Source of the DNA: Desulfamplus sp.
GTDB taxonomy: Bacteria > Desulfobacterota > Desulfobacteria > Desulfobacterales > Desulfobacteraceae
Direction: 5' to 3'
DNA: 41,269 bases
NCBI GenBank assembly: GCA_015232465.1
Contig: JADFZO010000019.1
Coordinates: 1 to 41,269 of the forward strand
Shown here piece by piece: positions 1 through 7,271 of the stretch (the first letter of the stretch is position 1; the number at the start of each line of letters is the position of its first letter). The notes under the pieces were generated by a model. That model was not told the origin of the DNA. It searched no databases and saw only the letters and a program-made list of their open reading frames with translations. The translations under genes were made by a program, and so were the position numbers.

Positions 1-738
1 TGATGCGTATGTGCCATCAACTATAACATCACTGCTCAAAACTCCAACAAGTTTAATTTGGCTCACAACATCACTGCCTGCAGATGTGTTATTGTAACTG
101 ATTAACACATCGCTTCCATCGCTGGTAAAGAAGTAGTCATTAACCATGTTTTGCGTTAGCTCAATAACATCATCTGATGAAAAATTTGTGATTTCAACAT
201 TATTGGCTTTAGTAGGGTCTTCAATAAATTTAAAACTGGTTGTTGAGGCATCTAAGGTTTTTGGAGTTGCGTTAGAGCCTTCATCAATAGATATTGAAGT
301 AGCAGTTGTAGGAGGTGGGTCATCTGTTGTTGGAACATAATCACCAACTGTAGATTTATCTGGTAAGTTAAGAGAAGGAGTTAAAGCTGAACCACCTGAC
401 AGCGTTGAAAGTGAAAGAGTTCCAAGAAGTGCAGAACTGAGCCCTTTTAGCTCAAGCGGTGCTGAACCGTCTGCAAATGCAAGCGTGACTATATTTTCCA
501 TTCCTCCGAATGTTGCAACAGCACTACCGCCTGAACGTATAATTACTGATGTTCCTAAAACCTCAAATGTGTATTGGCTTATATTTCCTGTAAACTCAAC
601 TCTATCTATATTAGCATCCATAGTTACAGATGGAGTTCCCATAATTCTTACTGTTTCATACGTAGAACCTTTACCAATAATATTGGCATTATCAAGAACT
701 CTTATATTATCACCAGACTCTAAAAAAATTTTTGCCAT
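1..738 (-). CDS. Beta-rich surface/secreted-type protein, paralog A (3' end outside window)
   Basis: 246 codons are visible with no stop, so the C-terminus lies beyond the window edge. The ATG at 738 follows AGGAGT at good spacing. There is no N-terminal signal peptide. Residues 1-134 match paralog B just upstream at about 118 of 134 positions. They contain a module of the form VRIMG...DANIDRVEFTG...YTFEV...VATFGG...LAFADGS. I recognise this type of module from large bacterial extracellular proteins, where it is often exported by type I secretion. After a Pro/Thr-rich linker (about residues 135-145) the sequence is Ser/Thr/Asp-rich and beta-strand-like, and differs from paralog B. It is 43 nt downstream of paralog B, so the two are probably cotranscribed. 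The exact function is unknown; a structural or adhesin-like surface role is inference. Confidence 0.7.
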   Translation of the reverse strand, partial: MAKIFLESGDNIRVLDNANIIGKGSTYETVRIMGTPSVTMDANIDRVEFTGNISQYTFEVLGTSVIIRSGGSAVATFGGMENIVTLAFADGSAPLELKGLSSALLGTLSLSTLSGGSALTPSLNLPDKSTVGDYVPTTDDPPPTTATSISIDEGSNATPKTLDASTTSFKFIEDPTKANNVEITNFSSDDVIELTQNMVNDYFFTSDGSDVLISYNNTSAGSDVVSQIKLVGVLSSDVIVDGTYAS

Positions 739-1522
739 ATTTTTACTCCTAAAATAAAATGTCTATAAAATAGAGATTTGTTTAACCTAAACTTCCAGGA
801 CCAAATACATTGATAAAACTTGATTGGCTGAATGCAGCTCCATCTTGAGCCGTAGTTACACCAGTTAGATGAATCGTCATATTGGTACCTCCTGCAGAGT
901 CAGCAACCAAAATATCAATAATTCCGTCAGCAGCAGAACTGTTGCTGACTGTTATTGCTGCAGTATCTAATGTGTTAAGAATATCGCCATTGCTGAATCC
1001 TGAGATATTATAAATGTAATTGCCATTGGTAAAATTAAAAGCAACATCATCAGATGATGCATCATAAGGTGTTGTATTTCCTGATGTAACGCTAATAGAG
1101 ATTGAACTATCTGCAGGAGTGTAATCTCCAACAGTTGATTTGTCTGATGTGTTAAGAGAAGGAGTTAAAGCTGAACCACCTGATAGAGTTGAAAGTGAAA
1201 CAGTTCCAAGAAGTGCAGAGCTGAGCCCTTTGAGTTCAAGCGGTGCTGAACCGTCTGCAAATGCAAGCGTGATTATATTTTCCACTCCTCCGAATGTTGC
1301 AACAGCACTACCGCCTGAACGTATAGTTACTGACGTTCCTGACACTTCAAATGTATATTGGTTTATATTGCCTGTAAATTCAACTCTATCTATATTGGCA
1401 TCCATAGTTACAGATGGAGTTCCCATAATTCTTACTGTTTCAGAACTTCCTGCTTTTCCAATAATATTTGCATTATCAAGAACTCTGAAATTTTCTCCTG
1501 AAGCTAAAAAAATTTTTGGCAT
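337..1522 (-). repeat. Direct repeat of about 402 bp forming the 5' halves of two tandem genes
   Basis: Bases 337-738 and 1121-1522 encode the first 134 codons of the two neighbouring genes. Long runs are nearly identical at DNA level, for example around 500-545 and 1280-1325. Similarity stops abruptly after codon 134, where linker and C-terminal parts differ. This is a tandem duplication with a conserved front and replaced or diverged back. Confidence 0.8.
782..1522 (-). CDS. Beta-rich surface/secreted-type protein, paralog B
   Basis: 246 aa. The start is the ATG at 1522, directly after a strong AAGGAGG; the longer frame reaching 1588 would add an N-terminus with no ribosome site and break the match to paralog A. 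Residues 1-134 are the shared module (VRIMG...DRVEFTG...ATFGG...ADGS). Residues 150-246 form a second beta-rich module (YDASSDDVAFNF...NISGFSNGDIL...IHLTGV...) ending in SFINVFGPGSLG, which resembles C-terminal ends of type I secreted proteins. No signal peptide, membrane segment or catalytic motif is visible. It is the first gene of a minus-strand pair with paralog A. The role in the cell envelope or outside the cell is inference from composition and module type; no enzyme activity is suggested. Confidence 0.75.
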   Translation of the reverse strand: MPKIFLASGENFRVLDNANIIGKAGSSETVRIMGTPSVTMDANIDRVEFTGNINQYTFEVSGTSVTIRSGGSAVATFGGVENIITLAFADGSAPLELKGLSSALLGTVSLSTLSGGSALTPSLNTSDKSTVGDYTPADSSISISVTSGNTTPYDASSDDVAFNFTNGNYIYNISGFSNGDILNTLDTAAITVSNSSAADGIIDILVADSAGGTNMTIHLTGVTTAQDGAAFSQSSFINVFGPGSLG

Positions 1523-1671
1523 TATTAACCTCCTTAATTTATGGTTAGTAGACAATATAATGTATATATTATAAGCTAATAGATACAATTTATTAATCTT
1601 ATTCAGATTGACCTTTATATAAATCTTTTATTATAATAATAAGAAAAAAACAATAGTTTTGGAGATTCATA

Positions 1672-1698
1672 ATGACAAACAATGACAAATGGATATAA
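1672..1698 (+). other. Possible 8-codon leader ORF upstream of glgB
   Basis: GGAG at 1661-1664 sits seven bases before an ATG that opens an 8-codon frame ending at 1698, six bases before the glgB ATG. The glgB ATG itself has only a weak GGAT upstream, so translation of glgB could be coupled to this minicistron. An alternative is that the true glgB N-terminus is slightly different. The 1523-1703 gap otherwise holds only AT-rich promoter-like sequence. Confidence 0.2.
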
Positions 1699-1703
1699 AA
1701 TAG

Positions 1704-3785
1704 ATGCCTGACCCCTTTTTACTCCCATACCTTCCCACAATTGCCAAACGCTACAGCTATGTAAAAGAAAAAGAGAGCCAAATCATAGCCAACTACAAAA
1801 GCTCTTCTCTGTATGATGTGGCTGATTACCACCTATTTTTTGGGCTTCATCTAAATCAAAATGGCTGGATATTTAGAGAGTGGGCACCTAATGCTCAAAC
1901 TATCTATATTATTGGAACAATGACAGATTGGAAACTTGATGAAAATTTTAGGCTATTTAAAGGTGATTTTGGAGTGTGGGAAAAAGAGTTTCCTAAACAT
2001 ACCTTTAAACATGGCGATCTTTACAGACTTAAAATATTTTGGGAAAACAAGAGCGATTCAAGCCAATTAGAGTCAGGCGATAGAATCCCAACTGCTGCCA
2101 CAAGAGTTGTACAAGATAGCCAAACTTTGATATTTAACGCCTCTGTAGAGACGCACGGCTGTGCGTCTCTTTTAAAAACCCGCGACGCTCTTTTAAAAAC
2201 CCGCGACTCTCTAAATGGCTGTTCACCTTTGAAAAAGAGTGATGAGCCTCTTTTAATCTATGAAGCCCATGTTGGCATGGCTCAAGAGGAGGCAAAAGTT
2301 GGCTCATTTAAGGAGTTTGAGCAAAATATCCTGCCTCGAATTAAAGATGCTGGCTACAATGCTGTGCAGCTTATGGCAATCCAAGAGCATCCATACTATG
2401 GCTCATTTGGTTACCATGTCTCAAACTTTTTTGCTCTATCATCACGATTTGGCACGCCTGAAGATTTTAAATCTCTTGTAGATTCTGCTCATAAATTGGA
2501 GATTCGGGTAATTATGGATATTGTCCACTCCCACGCTGTGAGCAATGAGATTGAGGGGTTAAGCAGATTTGATGGCACTTTAACCCAATTTTTTCATAAA
2601 GGCGAGCGAGGGATTCACAAACTTTGGGGATCACGATGCTTTGATTACAGCAAATTTATGGTCATAAAATTTCTTCTATCAAATTGCAGATATTGGCTTG
2701 AAGAGTATGGAGTTGATGGATTTAGATTTGATGGCATTACAAGTATGCTATTTAAAGATCATGCAATTGAGCGAGCTTTTGTATCATATCAAGACTATTT
2801 TGAAGATGATGATGATGGTGCTAATAACAGAGCAGTTGATCTTGATGCACTATCTTATCTCTATCTTGCAAATAGGCTGATTCACCAAATTTTGCCTGAT
2901 GCTATCACAATTGCTGAAGATGTTAGCGGTTACCCTGGTCTTGCTGCTAAAAATATAGAAGAAATTTTAGCAGTTGGCTTTGATTACAGATTTTCAATGG
3001 GAATTGCAGATTTTTGGATAAAGCTTTTAAAAGATTATAAAGATGAGGAGTGGAGCCTTGGGACATTATGGCATGAGCTAAACAGCAGGCGAGATGATGA
3101 AAAGACAATAAGTTATGCTGAGTGCCATGATCAAAGTTTGGTTGGCGATAAAACTATAATGATGCACCTAATGGGAAAAGAGATTTACTCCTCAATGAGC
3201 ATTGAGCATGAGACAATAACCACATTCAGAGGGGTGGCTCTCCATAAGATGGTTAGGCTCATCACAATTGCAACAGCCGCAGATGGCTACCTAAACTTTA
3301 TGGGCAATGAATTTGGACACCCTGAATGGATAGATTTTCCAAGCAAGCAAAATAACTTCTCATTTGATTTTGCAAAAAGGCAGTGGTCATTAAGAGATAA
3401 TAAAAATCTCTACTTTTATCACCTTGCAGAGTTTGATAAAGATATGGTTAAATTGGCAAAAAAATATATATTTATTGGCTCCCCAAAACCAGAGCTTTTA
3501 CACATACACGAAGATAACAGGGTCATTGCATTTAAAAGAGAAATAATATATGAAGAGAGACTAAGTTATTTGATATTTATCTTTAACTTTAATCCATCAA
3601 TATCTTTTAAAGATTATCTCATCGATGCACCAAAAGGAAAATATCAAGAAGTTATGAACAGCGATCAGATAAAATATGGGGGCAAAGATAGGTTGGTGGC
3701 TAATCAAGAGCACTTTACCAACATAAATAGTTGCCTTAGCCTCTATCTTCCAACAAGATCAGCATTGGTTATGGTATTTAAATGA
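1704..3785 (+). CDS. glgB: 1,4-alpha-glucan (glycogen) branching enzyme, eukaryote-type GH13
   Basis: 693 aa. It makes alpha-1,6 branches in glycogen by cutting and transferring alpha-1,4 glucan chains in the cytoplasm. The N-terminal part (DPFLLPY, FGLHLNQNGWIFREWAPNA) is a carbohydrate-binding-48 type domain like that of human and yeast branching enzymes. The GH13 core shows region I DIVHSHA (about 272-278), GFRFDG with nucleophile D343, AEDVSG with acid E405 and AECHDQ with H475/D476. The sequence looks closer to the eukaryotic subfamily (LPRIKDAGYNAVQLMAIQEH) than to classical E. coli GlgB. The start is the first ATG after an in-frame TAG at 1701, with a weak ribosome site. Residues about 147-175 are an insertion that includes a translated palindromic repeat and a 7-residue tandem duplication. 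The stop overlaps the next gene (ATGA). Confidence 0.93.
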   Translation: MPDPFLLPYLPTIAKRYSYVKEKESQIIANYKSSSLYDVADYHLFFGLHLNQNGWIFREWAPNAQTIYIIGTMTDWKLDENFRLFKGDFGVWEKEFPKHTFKHGDLYRLKIFWENKSDSSQLESGDRIPTAATRVVQDSQTLIFNASVETHGCASLLKTRDALLKTRDSLNGCSPLKKSDEPLLIYEAHVGMAQEEAKVGSFKEFEQNILPRIKDAGYNAVQLMAIQEHPYYGSFGYHVSNFFALSSRFGTPEDFKSLVDSAHKLEIRVIMDIVHSHAVSNEIEGLSRFDGTLTQFFHKGERGIHKLWGSRCFDYSKFMVIKFLLSNCRYWLEEYGVDGFRFDGITSMLFKDHAIERAFVSYQDYFEDDDDGANNRAVDLDALSYLYLANRLIHQILPDAITIAEDVSGYPGLAAKNIEEILAVGFDYRFSMGIADFWIKLLKDYKDEEWSLGTLWHELNSRRDDEKTISYAECHDQSLVGDKTIMMHLMGKEIYSSMSIEHETITTFRGVALHKMVRLITIATAADGYLNFMGNEFGHPEWIDFPSKQNNFSFDFAKRQWSLRDNKNLYFYHLAEFDKDMVKLAKKYIFIGSPKPELLHIHEDNRVIAFKREIIYEERLSYLIFIFNFNPSISFKDYLIDAPKGKYQEVMNSDQIKYGGKDRLVANQEHFTNINSCLSLYLPTRSALVMVFK
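2146..2208 (+). repeat. Palindromic repeat (copy 1) plus 21-nt tandem duplication inside glgB
   Basis: Arms AGAGACGCAC (2147-2156) and GTGCGTCTCT (2161-2170) form a perfect 10-bp stem with a GGCT loop. The same element recurs at 35581-35606. Immediately after, a 20-nt identical unit occurs at 2167-2186 and 2188-2207 (period 21 nt), giving LLKTRDA then LLKTRDS in the protein. The whole insertion keeps the glgB frame open. Confidence 0.9.
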
Positions 3786-5422
3786 ATAACAGCGAAAAAA
3801 ATATCCTTCTTGTAGATGATTCACCCAATAACATTCAGTTGATAGGTGGTGCCCTTCACTCTCAGGGGTATAACATCTCATTTGCATTTAACGGCAAAGA
3901 TGCAATTGAGATGGTTAGCACATCTAAATTTGATCTGATCCTTCTTGATATAATGATGCCAGAGATGGACGGCTTTAAGGTGTTTGAGCTGTTAAATCAA
4001 AATCAATTATTAAGTCAAGATAGAGCCTTATTAAAAGAGGGTAGGGCAGAAAAGAGTTTAGAAGATAACTTAGAAGATAATTTAGCCCCTTCTGATATCC
4101 AAAAGATTCCCCCAGTCATCTTTCTTACAGCACAAACAGACAATAAGAGCATAATAAAGGCATTTTCACTTGGTGCGGTTGACTATATCAAAAAACCATT
4201 TGAACTCTCTGAGGTGCTTGCAAGGGTAAAGACTCAGCTTGAGCTTGCAGATTCAAAAGAGATTCTGGTTAAGATGAACCATAAGCTCCTAAAAGAGATA
4301 GCTCTGCGTAAAGAGAATGAGCATAAGCTAAAAGAGAGTGAGGCAATTTATAGACGACTTGTTGAGAGCGTACCAGCTATTGTCTATGCTTTTTCAAAAG
4401 AGCGGGGCAGAACTTTTTCCTCAAAAAAGGTAAAAGATATTTTGGGTTACAGTGCTGAAGATTTTAAAAAGCAACCATTGCTTTGGCGTAAATCTGTACA
4501 CCCAGATGACAAAGAGCGTTATTTAAAGGCACTTTATGGCTCATTTGATGGTAACCATTTCGATATAAAGTATCGCATAAAAGGGGCTGATGGTGATTGG
4601 CATTGGCTATTAGATCGCTCTTTTGGCACGCACACCCATTTTGAAGATGGTGCTAAATGTATTGAGGGGATTGCAATAGAGATCACTGAGCAGGTAAAGA
4701 TGGAGCAGGAGGTGTTAAAACTTGTGAAGCTTGAATCTGCTGGAATGTTTGCTGGTGGCATTGCCCATGATATGAATAATCTTAACTGCATTGTTGCTGG
4801 AAATATAGAGCTTGCCAAAGATGACCTTGCTGGTAATGAAGCTACTTTAGGGCTTTTAAATGATGCTTTTGATGCTGTGCAAAAACAGACAAAGTTGATT
4901 GGGCAGCTTGTAACCTTAACAGAGGGGTTTCAGCCTAAGAAAAAGGCTGGAGATATAGAGCTATTTGTAAGAGATAGCATAAGTCAGATAGAAAAGCGCC
5001 TTAAATCTGATGTAGAGCTATCTGTTGAAAATGGGCTTCCAACTGTGGAGTTTGATACCACAATGTTAAAGAGTGCCTTAGAGAACATACTTATTAATGC
5101 TGATGAGTCTATGCCATCAGTTGGGGTTATAAAGGTTTTTGTTAAAAAGAGCGATTCAGTTAAAGATATTAATGGGCTTCAGCTAATTGCTGGTAACTAT
5201 GTTGTTATATCTGTGCAAGATCAAGGTGTTGGAATCCCTGAAAATGAGGTAAATCTAATATTTGACCCCTACTACTCAAAAAAGCACAGAGGCATACAAA
5301 AAGGCATGGGGCTTGGATTAACTCTTGCCTTAGCAATGGTTAAAAAGCATAATGGATACATCTTTGCAACATCAAAAGAGGGTGCTGGCTCTCAATTTGA
5401 TATATATCTGCCATCAAATTAA
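3782..5422 (+). CDS. Response regulator-PAS-histidine kinase
   Basis: 546 aa, cytoplasmic, no membrane segment. The order is an N-terminal receiver (VDDS, phospho-acceptor D56 in LLDIMMP, T116, KKPF near 138), a coiled coil at about 155-188, a PAS domain at about 188-305, a HisKA-type box with H329 in GGIAHDMNN, and a HATPase with N-box ENILINADES, G1 DQGVGIP and G2 GMGLGLTLA. It could phosphorylate a partner regulator, or its own receiver could gate the kinase. The receiver carries an unusual insertion of about 35 residues (72-107) between the usual third helix and fourth strand, with a LEDN LEDN duplication. The start codon overlaps the glgB stop, so the two are translationally coupled. The signal is unknown. 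The next gene, 30 nt on, is DUF3334. Confidence 0.88.
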   Translation: MNNSEKNILLVDDSPNNIQLIGGALHSQGYNISFAFNGKDAIEMVSTSKFDLILLDIMMPEMDGFKVFELLNQNQLLSQDRALLKEGRAEKSLEDNLEDNLAPSDIQKIPPVIFLTAQTDNKSIIKAFSLGAVDYIKKPFELSEVLARVKTQLELADSKEILVKMNHKLLKEIALRKENEHKLKESEAIYRRLVESVPAIVYAFSKERGRTFSSKKVKDILGYSAEDFKKQPLLWRKSVHPDDKERYLKALYGSFDGNHFDIKYRIKGADGDWHWLLDRSFGTHTHFEDGAKCIEGIAIEITEQVKMEQEVLKLVKLESAGMFAGGIAHDMNNLNCIVAGNIELAKDDLAGNEATLGLLNDAFDAVQKQTKLIGQLVTLTEGFQPKKKAGDIELFVRDSISQIEKRLKSDVELSVENGLPTVEFDTTMLKSALENILINADESMPSVGVIKVFVKKSDSVKDINGLQLIAGNYVVISVQDQGVGIPENEVNLIFDPYYSKKHRGIQKGMGLGLTLALAMVKKHNGYIFATSKEGAGSQFDIYLPSN

Positions 5423-5452
5423 TTGCATTATATTAAGGAGACCTAAAAAACC

Positions 5453-6094
5453 ATGACAGAAAAGGTTATTCAGTCAACAGATGAGATACTCATTATTTTA
5501 TGCAAATCAGTTCAGTCAGTATTAACTAAAGCATCAGGCGAGGCTGTGTCGTTCTCTCCTATTGTTCAAAAGATAACAAAAACATGCTTAAAGCCAGATA
5601 TTAGCTGTTTTACCATATTTGAGGGCGGACTCTCAGGCTTGCTTGTTATGAACTTTACAGCAGATGCTGCAATGGAGATATACAGGCAATACATGCTAAA
5701 TATGGGAATGCCAAAAGATGAGCTATCTATTTTGCACACATCAGATGATGTTGCAAACATCTTGGGTGAGCTTATGAGTCAGACTATGGGGCGATTTCAA
5801 AGTGAGCTTAGGCATGAGCTTCAAGTCTCAATAAAGATGAGCCTTCCTAAGATGCTGGTTATCAGTAAAGATGTTGTTATCTCGATTGACACCAAAATTG
5901 AGACCCCTGAATATCGTCGTGTATCGTTTGAGACTGCCAGCCATCGCCCATTTTTCTTAGAGCTTGGCATTGAAAAGACTGAGTTTGAGACCCTCTTCCC
6001 ATTTGAAAAAGAGCAAGAGGAAGATATAGATGCTATAGTGCTTGCAGCCCAAAAGAGGCAGAAGGTCTCATCAAAATTAAAATCAAAATTGTAA
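5453..6094 (+). CDS. DUF3334 family protein
   Basis: 213 aa, cytoplasmic. The start follows AAGGAG at good spacing, 30 nt after the kinase gene. The pattern STDEILIILCKSV...ISKTCLKPDISCF-like...GLLVMNF...AMEIYRQYMLNMGMP...HTSDDVANILGELMSQ matches DUF3334 as I remember it. The GELMSQ/NxxGE-like helix and alternating strands recall the CheC/CheX/FliY phosphatase fold, so a role in removing phosphate from the upstream receiver is conceivable, but that is inference. The C-terminus is Lys-rich (QKRQKVSSKLKSKL). It ends seven bases before the convergent reductase gene. No catalytic residue can be assigned with confidence. Confidence 0.75.
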   Translation: MTEKVIQSTDEILIILCKSVQSVLTKASGEAVSFSPIVQKITKTCLKPDISCFTIFEGGLSGLLVMNFTADAAMEIYRQYMLNMGMPKDELSILHTSDDVANILGELMSQTMGRFQSELRHELQVSIKMSLPKMLVISKDVVISIDTKIETPEYRRVSFETASHRPFFLELGIEKTEFETLFPFEKEQEEDIDAIVLAAQKRQKVSSKLKSKL

Positions 6095-6102
6095 ACAATT
6101 TT
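6085..6102. terminator. Small hairpin between convergent genes
   Basis: AAAATTG (6085-6091) and CAATTTT (6096-6102) pair around a TAAA loop that contains the stop of the plus-strand gene; the right arm reaches into the stop of the minus-strand gene. It is AT-rich, so it would be a weak bidirectional terminator at best. Confidence 0.3.
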
Positions 6103-7102
6103 AATTGTGATTATGGTGTACAACCACTCTGCCCTGCTGCATACCTTTTAGTATTAGAGCAATATTGTGCTCAAGCTCATTTAATGTGATCTCTTGGCAA
6201 AAACCATCAGGATAACTAAGACTCCACTCATCTGAAAAGAGCCTCCATATTTGGAGTCTGTGATCCATAGGGCAGTTTTGCGAATCAATGCCAAACAGCT
6301 TAACCCCCCGTAAAATAAAGGGGAACACATTGATATTAAGATCAGCAGATGCAACCATTCCGCAGCAAGTTACAACTGACCAAGGCAGTGCTGATTTGAT
6401 TGCAGTTGCAAGGATCTCCCCCCCAACTGTATCAACAACTCCAGCCCATCGACTCTTTAAAACAGGGCGGCCGCTCTTATCTGCGGCATCTTCGCGGCTA
6501 ATAATATCCTTTGCACCAATTTTTTTAAGAAAATCAGACGCATCTTTTTTGCCAGAGACAGCAACAACATTATATCCCAATTTGGAAAGAAGAGAGACAG
6601 CAATGCTTCCAACGCCTCCAGTTGCACCAGTAACCAAAATTTCACCATCTTGTGGGGTTATATCTTGAATCACCCTAAATACTGACATGCCAGCAGTAAA
6701 TCCTGCTGTACCAAGGATCATGCTCTCTTTTAATGTCATGCCTTTAGGGAGTTTAACAACCCAATCTGCTGGCACACGTACATACTCGCCAAACCCTCCA
6801 GATGTGTTCATTCCAAGGTCATACCCAGTGATAAGAACCTCATCACCTTTTGCAAAATCTCCCTTTTTGCTGCTAATTACAACGCCAGCAGCATCAATGC
6901 CCGGTGTGTGTGGATAATTTTTAGTTACTCCTCTGTTACCAGTTGCAGATAGGGCATCTTTATAATTTAGCGATGAGAAGTGCACCTTGATTAAAATATC
7001 ACCATCAGGCAGATCATCGGTTGATCTTTGAGCTATTCTTCTTGTAAATTGATTTTTTTGAGTCTCTTCAACAACTAAGCTATTAAATGTAATTTTTTCC
7101 AT
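6101..7102 (-). CDS. YhdH/AcuI-type quinone oxidoreductase (acrylyl-CoA reductase-like)
   Basis: 333 aa medium-chain dehydrogenase/reductase, zinc-free, using NADPH. The start chosen is the ATG at 7102, eight bases after AAGGAG; the in-frame TTG at 7108 lies too close to that site. Family marks are SSLNYKDALSATG, PHTPGIDAAGVV, GYDLGMNTSGGFGEYVRVP, GTAGFTAGMSV, the nucleotide motif VTGATGGVGSIAVSLL and a GIDS...R...W segment near the C-terminus. YhdH/AcuI proteins reduce acrylyl-CoA or similar enoyl compounds to the saturated thioester or quinone-like products; the true substrate here is not shown. It is divergent from a FabH-like synthase, which points to acyl metabolism but does not prove a shared pathway. 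The length is normal for the family. Confidence 0.85.
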   Translation of the reverse strand: MEKITFNSLVVEETQKNQFTRRIAQRSTDDLPDGDILIKVHFSSLNYKDALSATGNRGVTKNYPHTPGIDAAGVVISSKKGDFAKGDEVLITGYDLGMNTSGGFGEYVRVPADWVVKLPKGMTLKESMILGTAGFTAGMSVFRVIQDITPQDGEILVTGATGGVGSIAVSLLSKLGYNVVAVSGKKDASDFLKKIGAKDIISREDAADKSGRPVLKSRWAGVVDTVGGEILATAIKSALPWSVVTCCGMVASADLNINVFPFILRGVKLFGIDSQNCPMDHRLQIWRLFSDEWSLSYPDGFCQEITLNELEHNIALILKGMQQGRVVVHHNHN

Positions 7103-7149
7103 TTTCAAATCTCCTTAAATATTTTGGTAATTTATTAAAACCTCACTTT

Positions 7150-7195
7150 ATATCTATTACAACCCTTGATTTTTTTAAAGCCCTGAAATAGATAT
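7150..7195. promoter_or_regulatory. Inverted repeat in divergent acuI-like/fabH-like intergenic region
   Basis: ATATCTATT (7150-7158) and AATAGATAT (7187-7195) form a perfect 9-bp inverted repeat 28 nt apart, in the 169-nt gap between two divergent genes. It could be a paired regulator site. AT-richness makes chance occurrence possible. Confidence 0.25.
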
Positions 7196-7271
7196 TATAA
7201 AAATATGGACTTATTTACAATGTAGCCAACTAATAAATCGCAAAAAAACAATTTTAAGGGAAATTATAAAA

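Noticed and set aside
1140-1574. Plus-strand frames at 485-757 and 1140-1574 that resemble each other
   Set aside because: They resemble each other only because the minus-strand genes are duplicated; the minus-strand reading has ribosome sites and known module texture.
6288-6668. Plus-strand open frame inside the reductase gene
   Set aside because: Antisense shadow of a well supported MDR protein; no ribosome site and no recognisable family.
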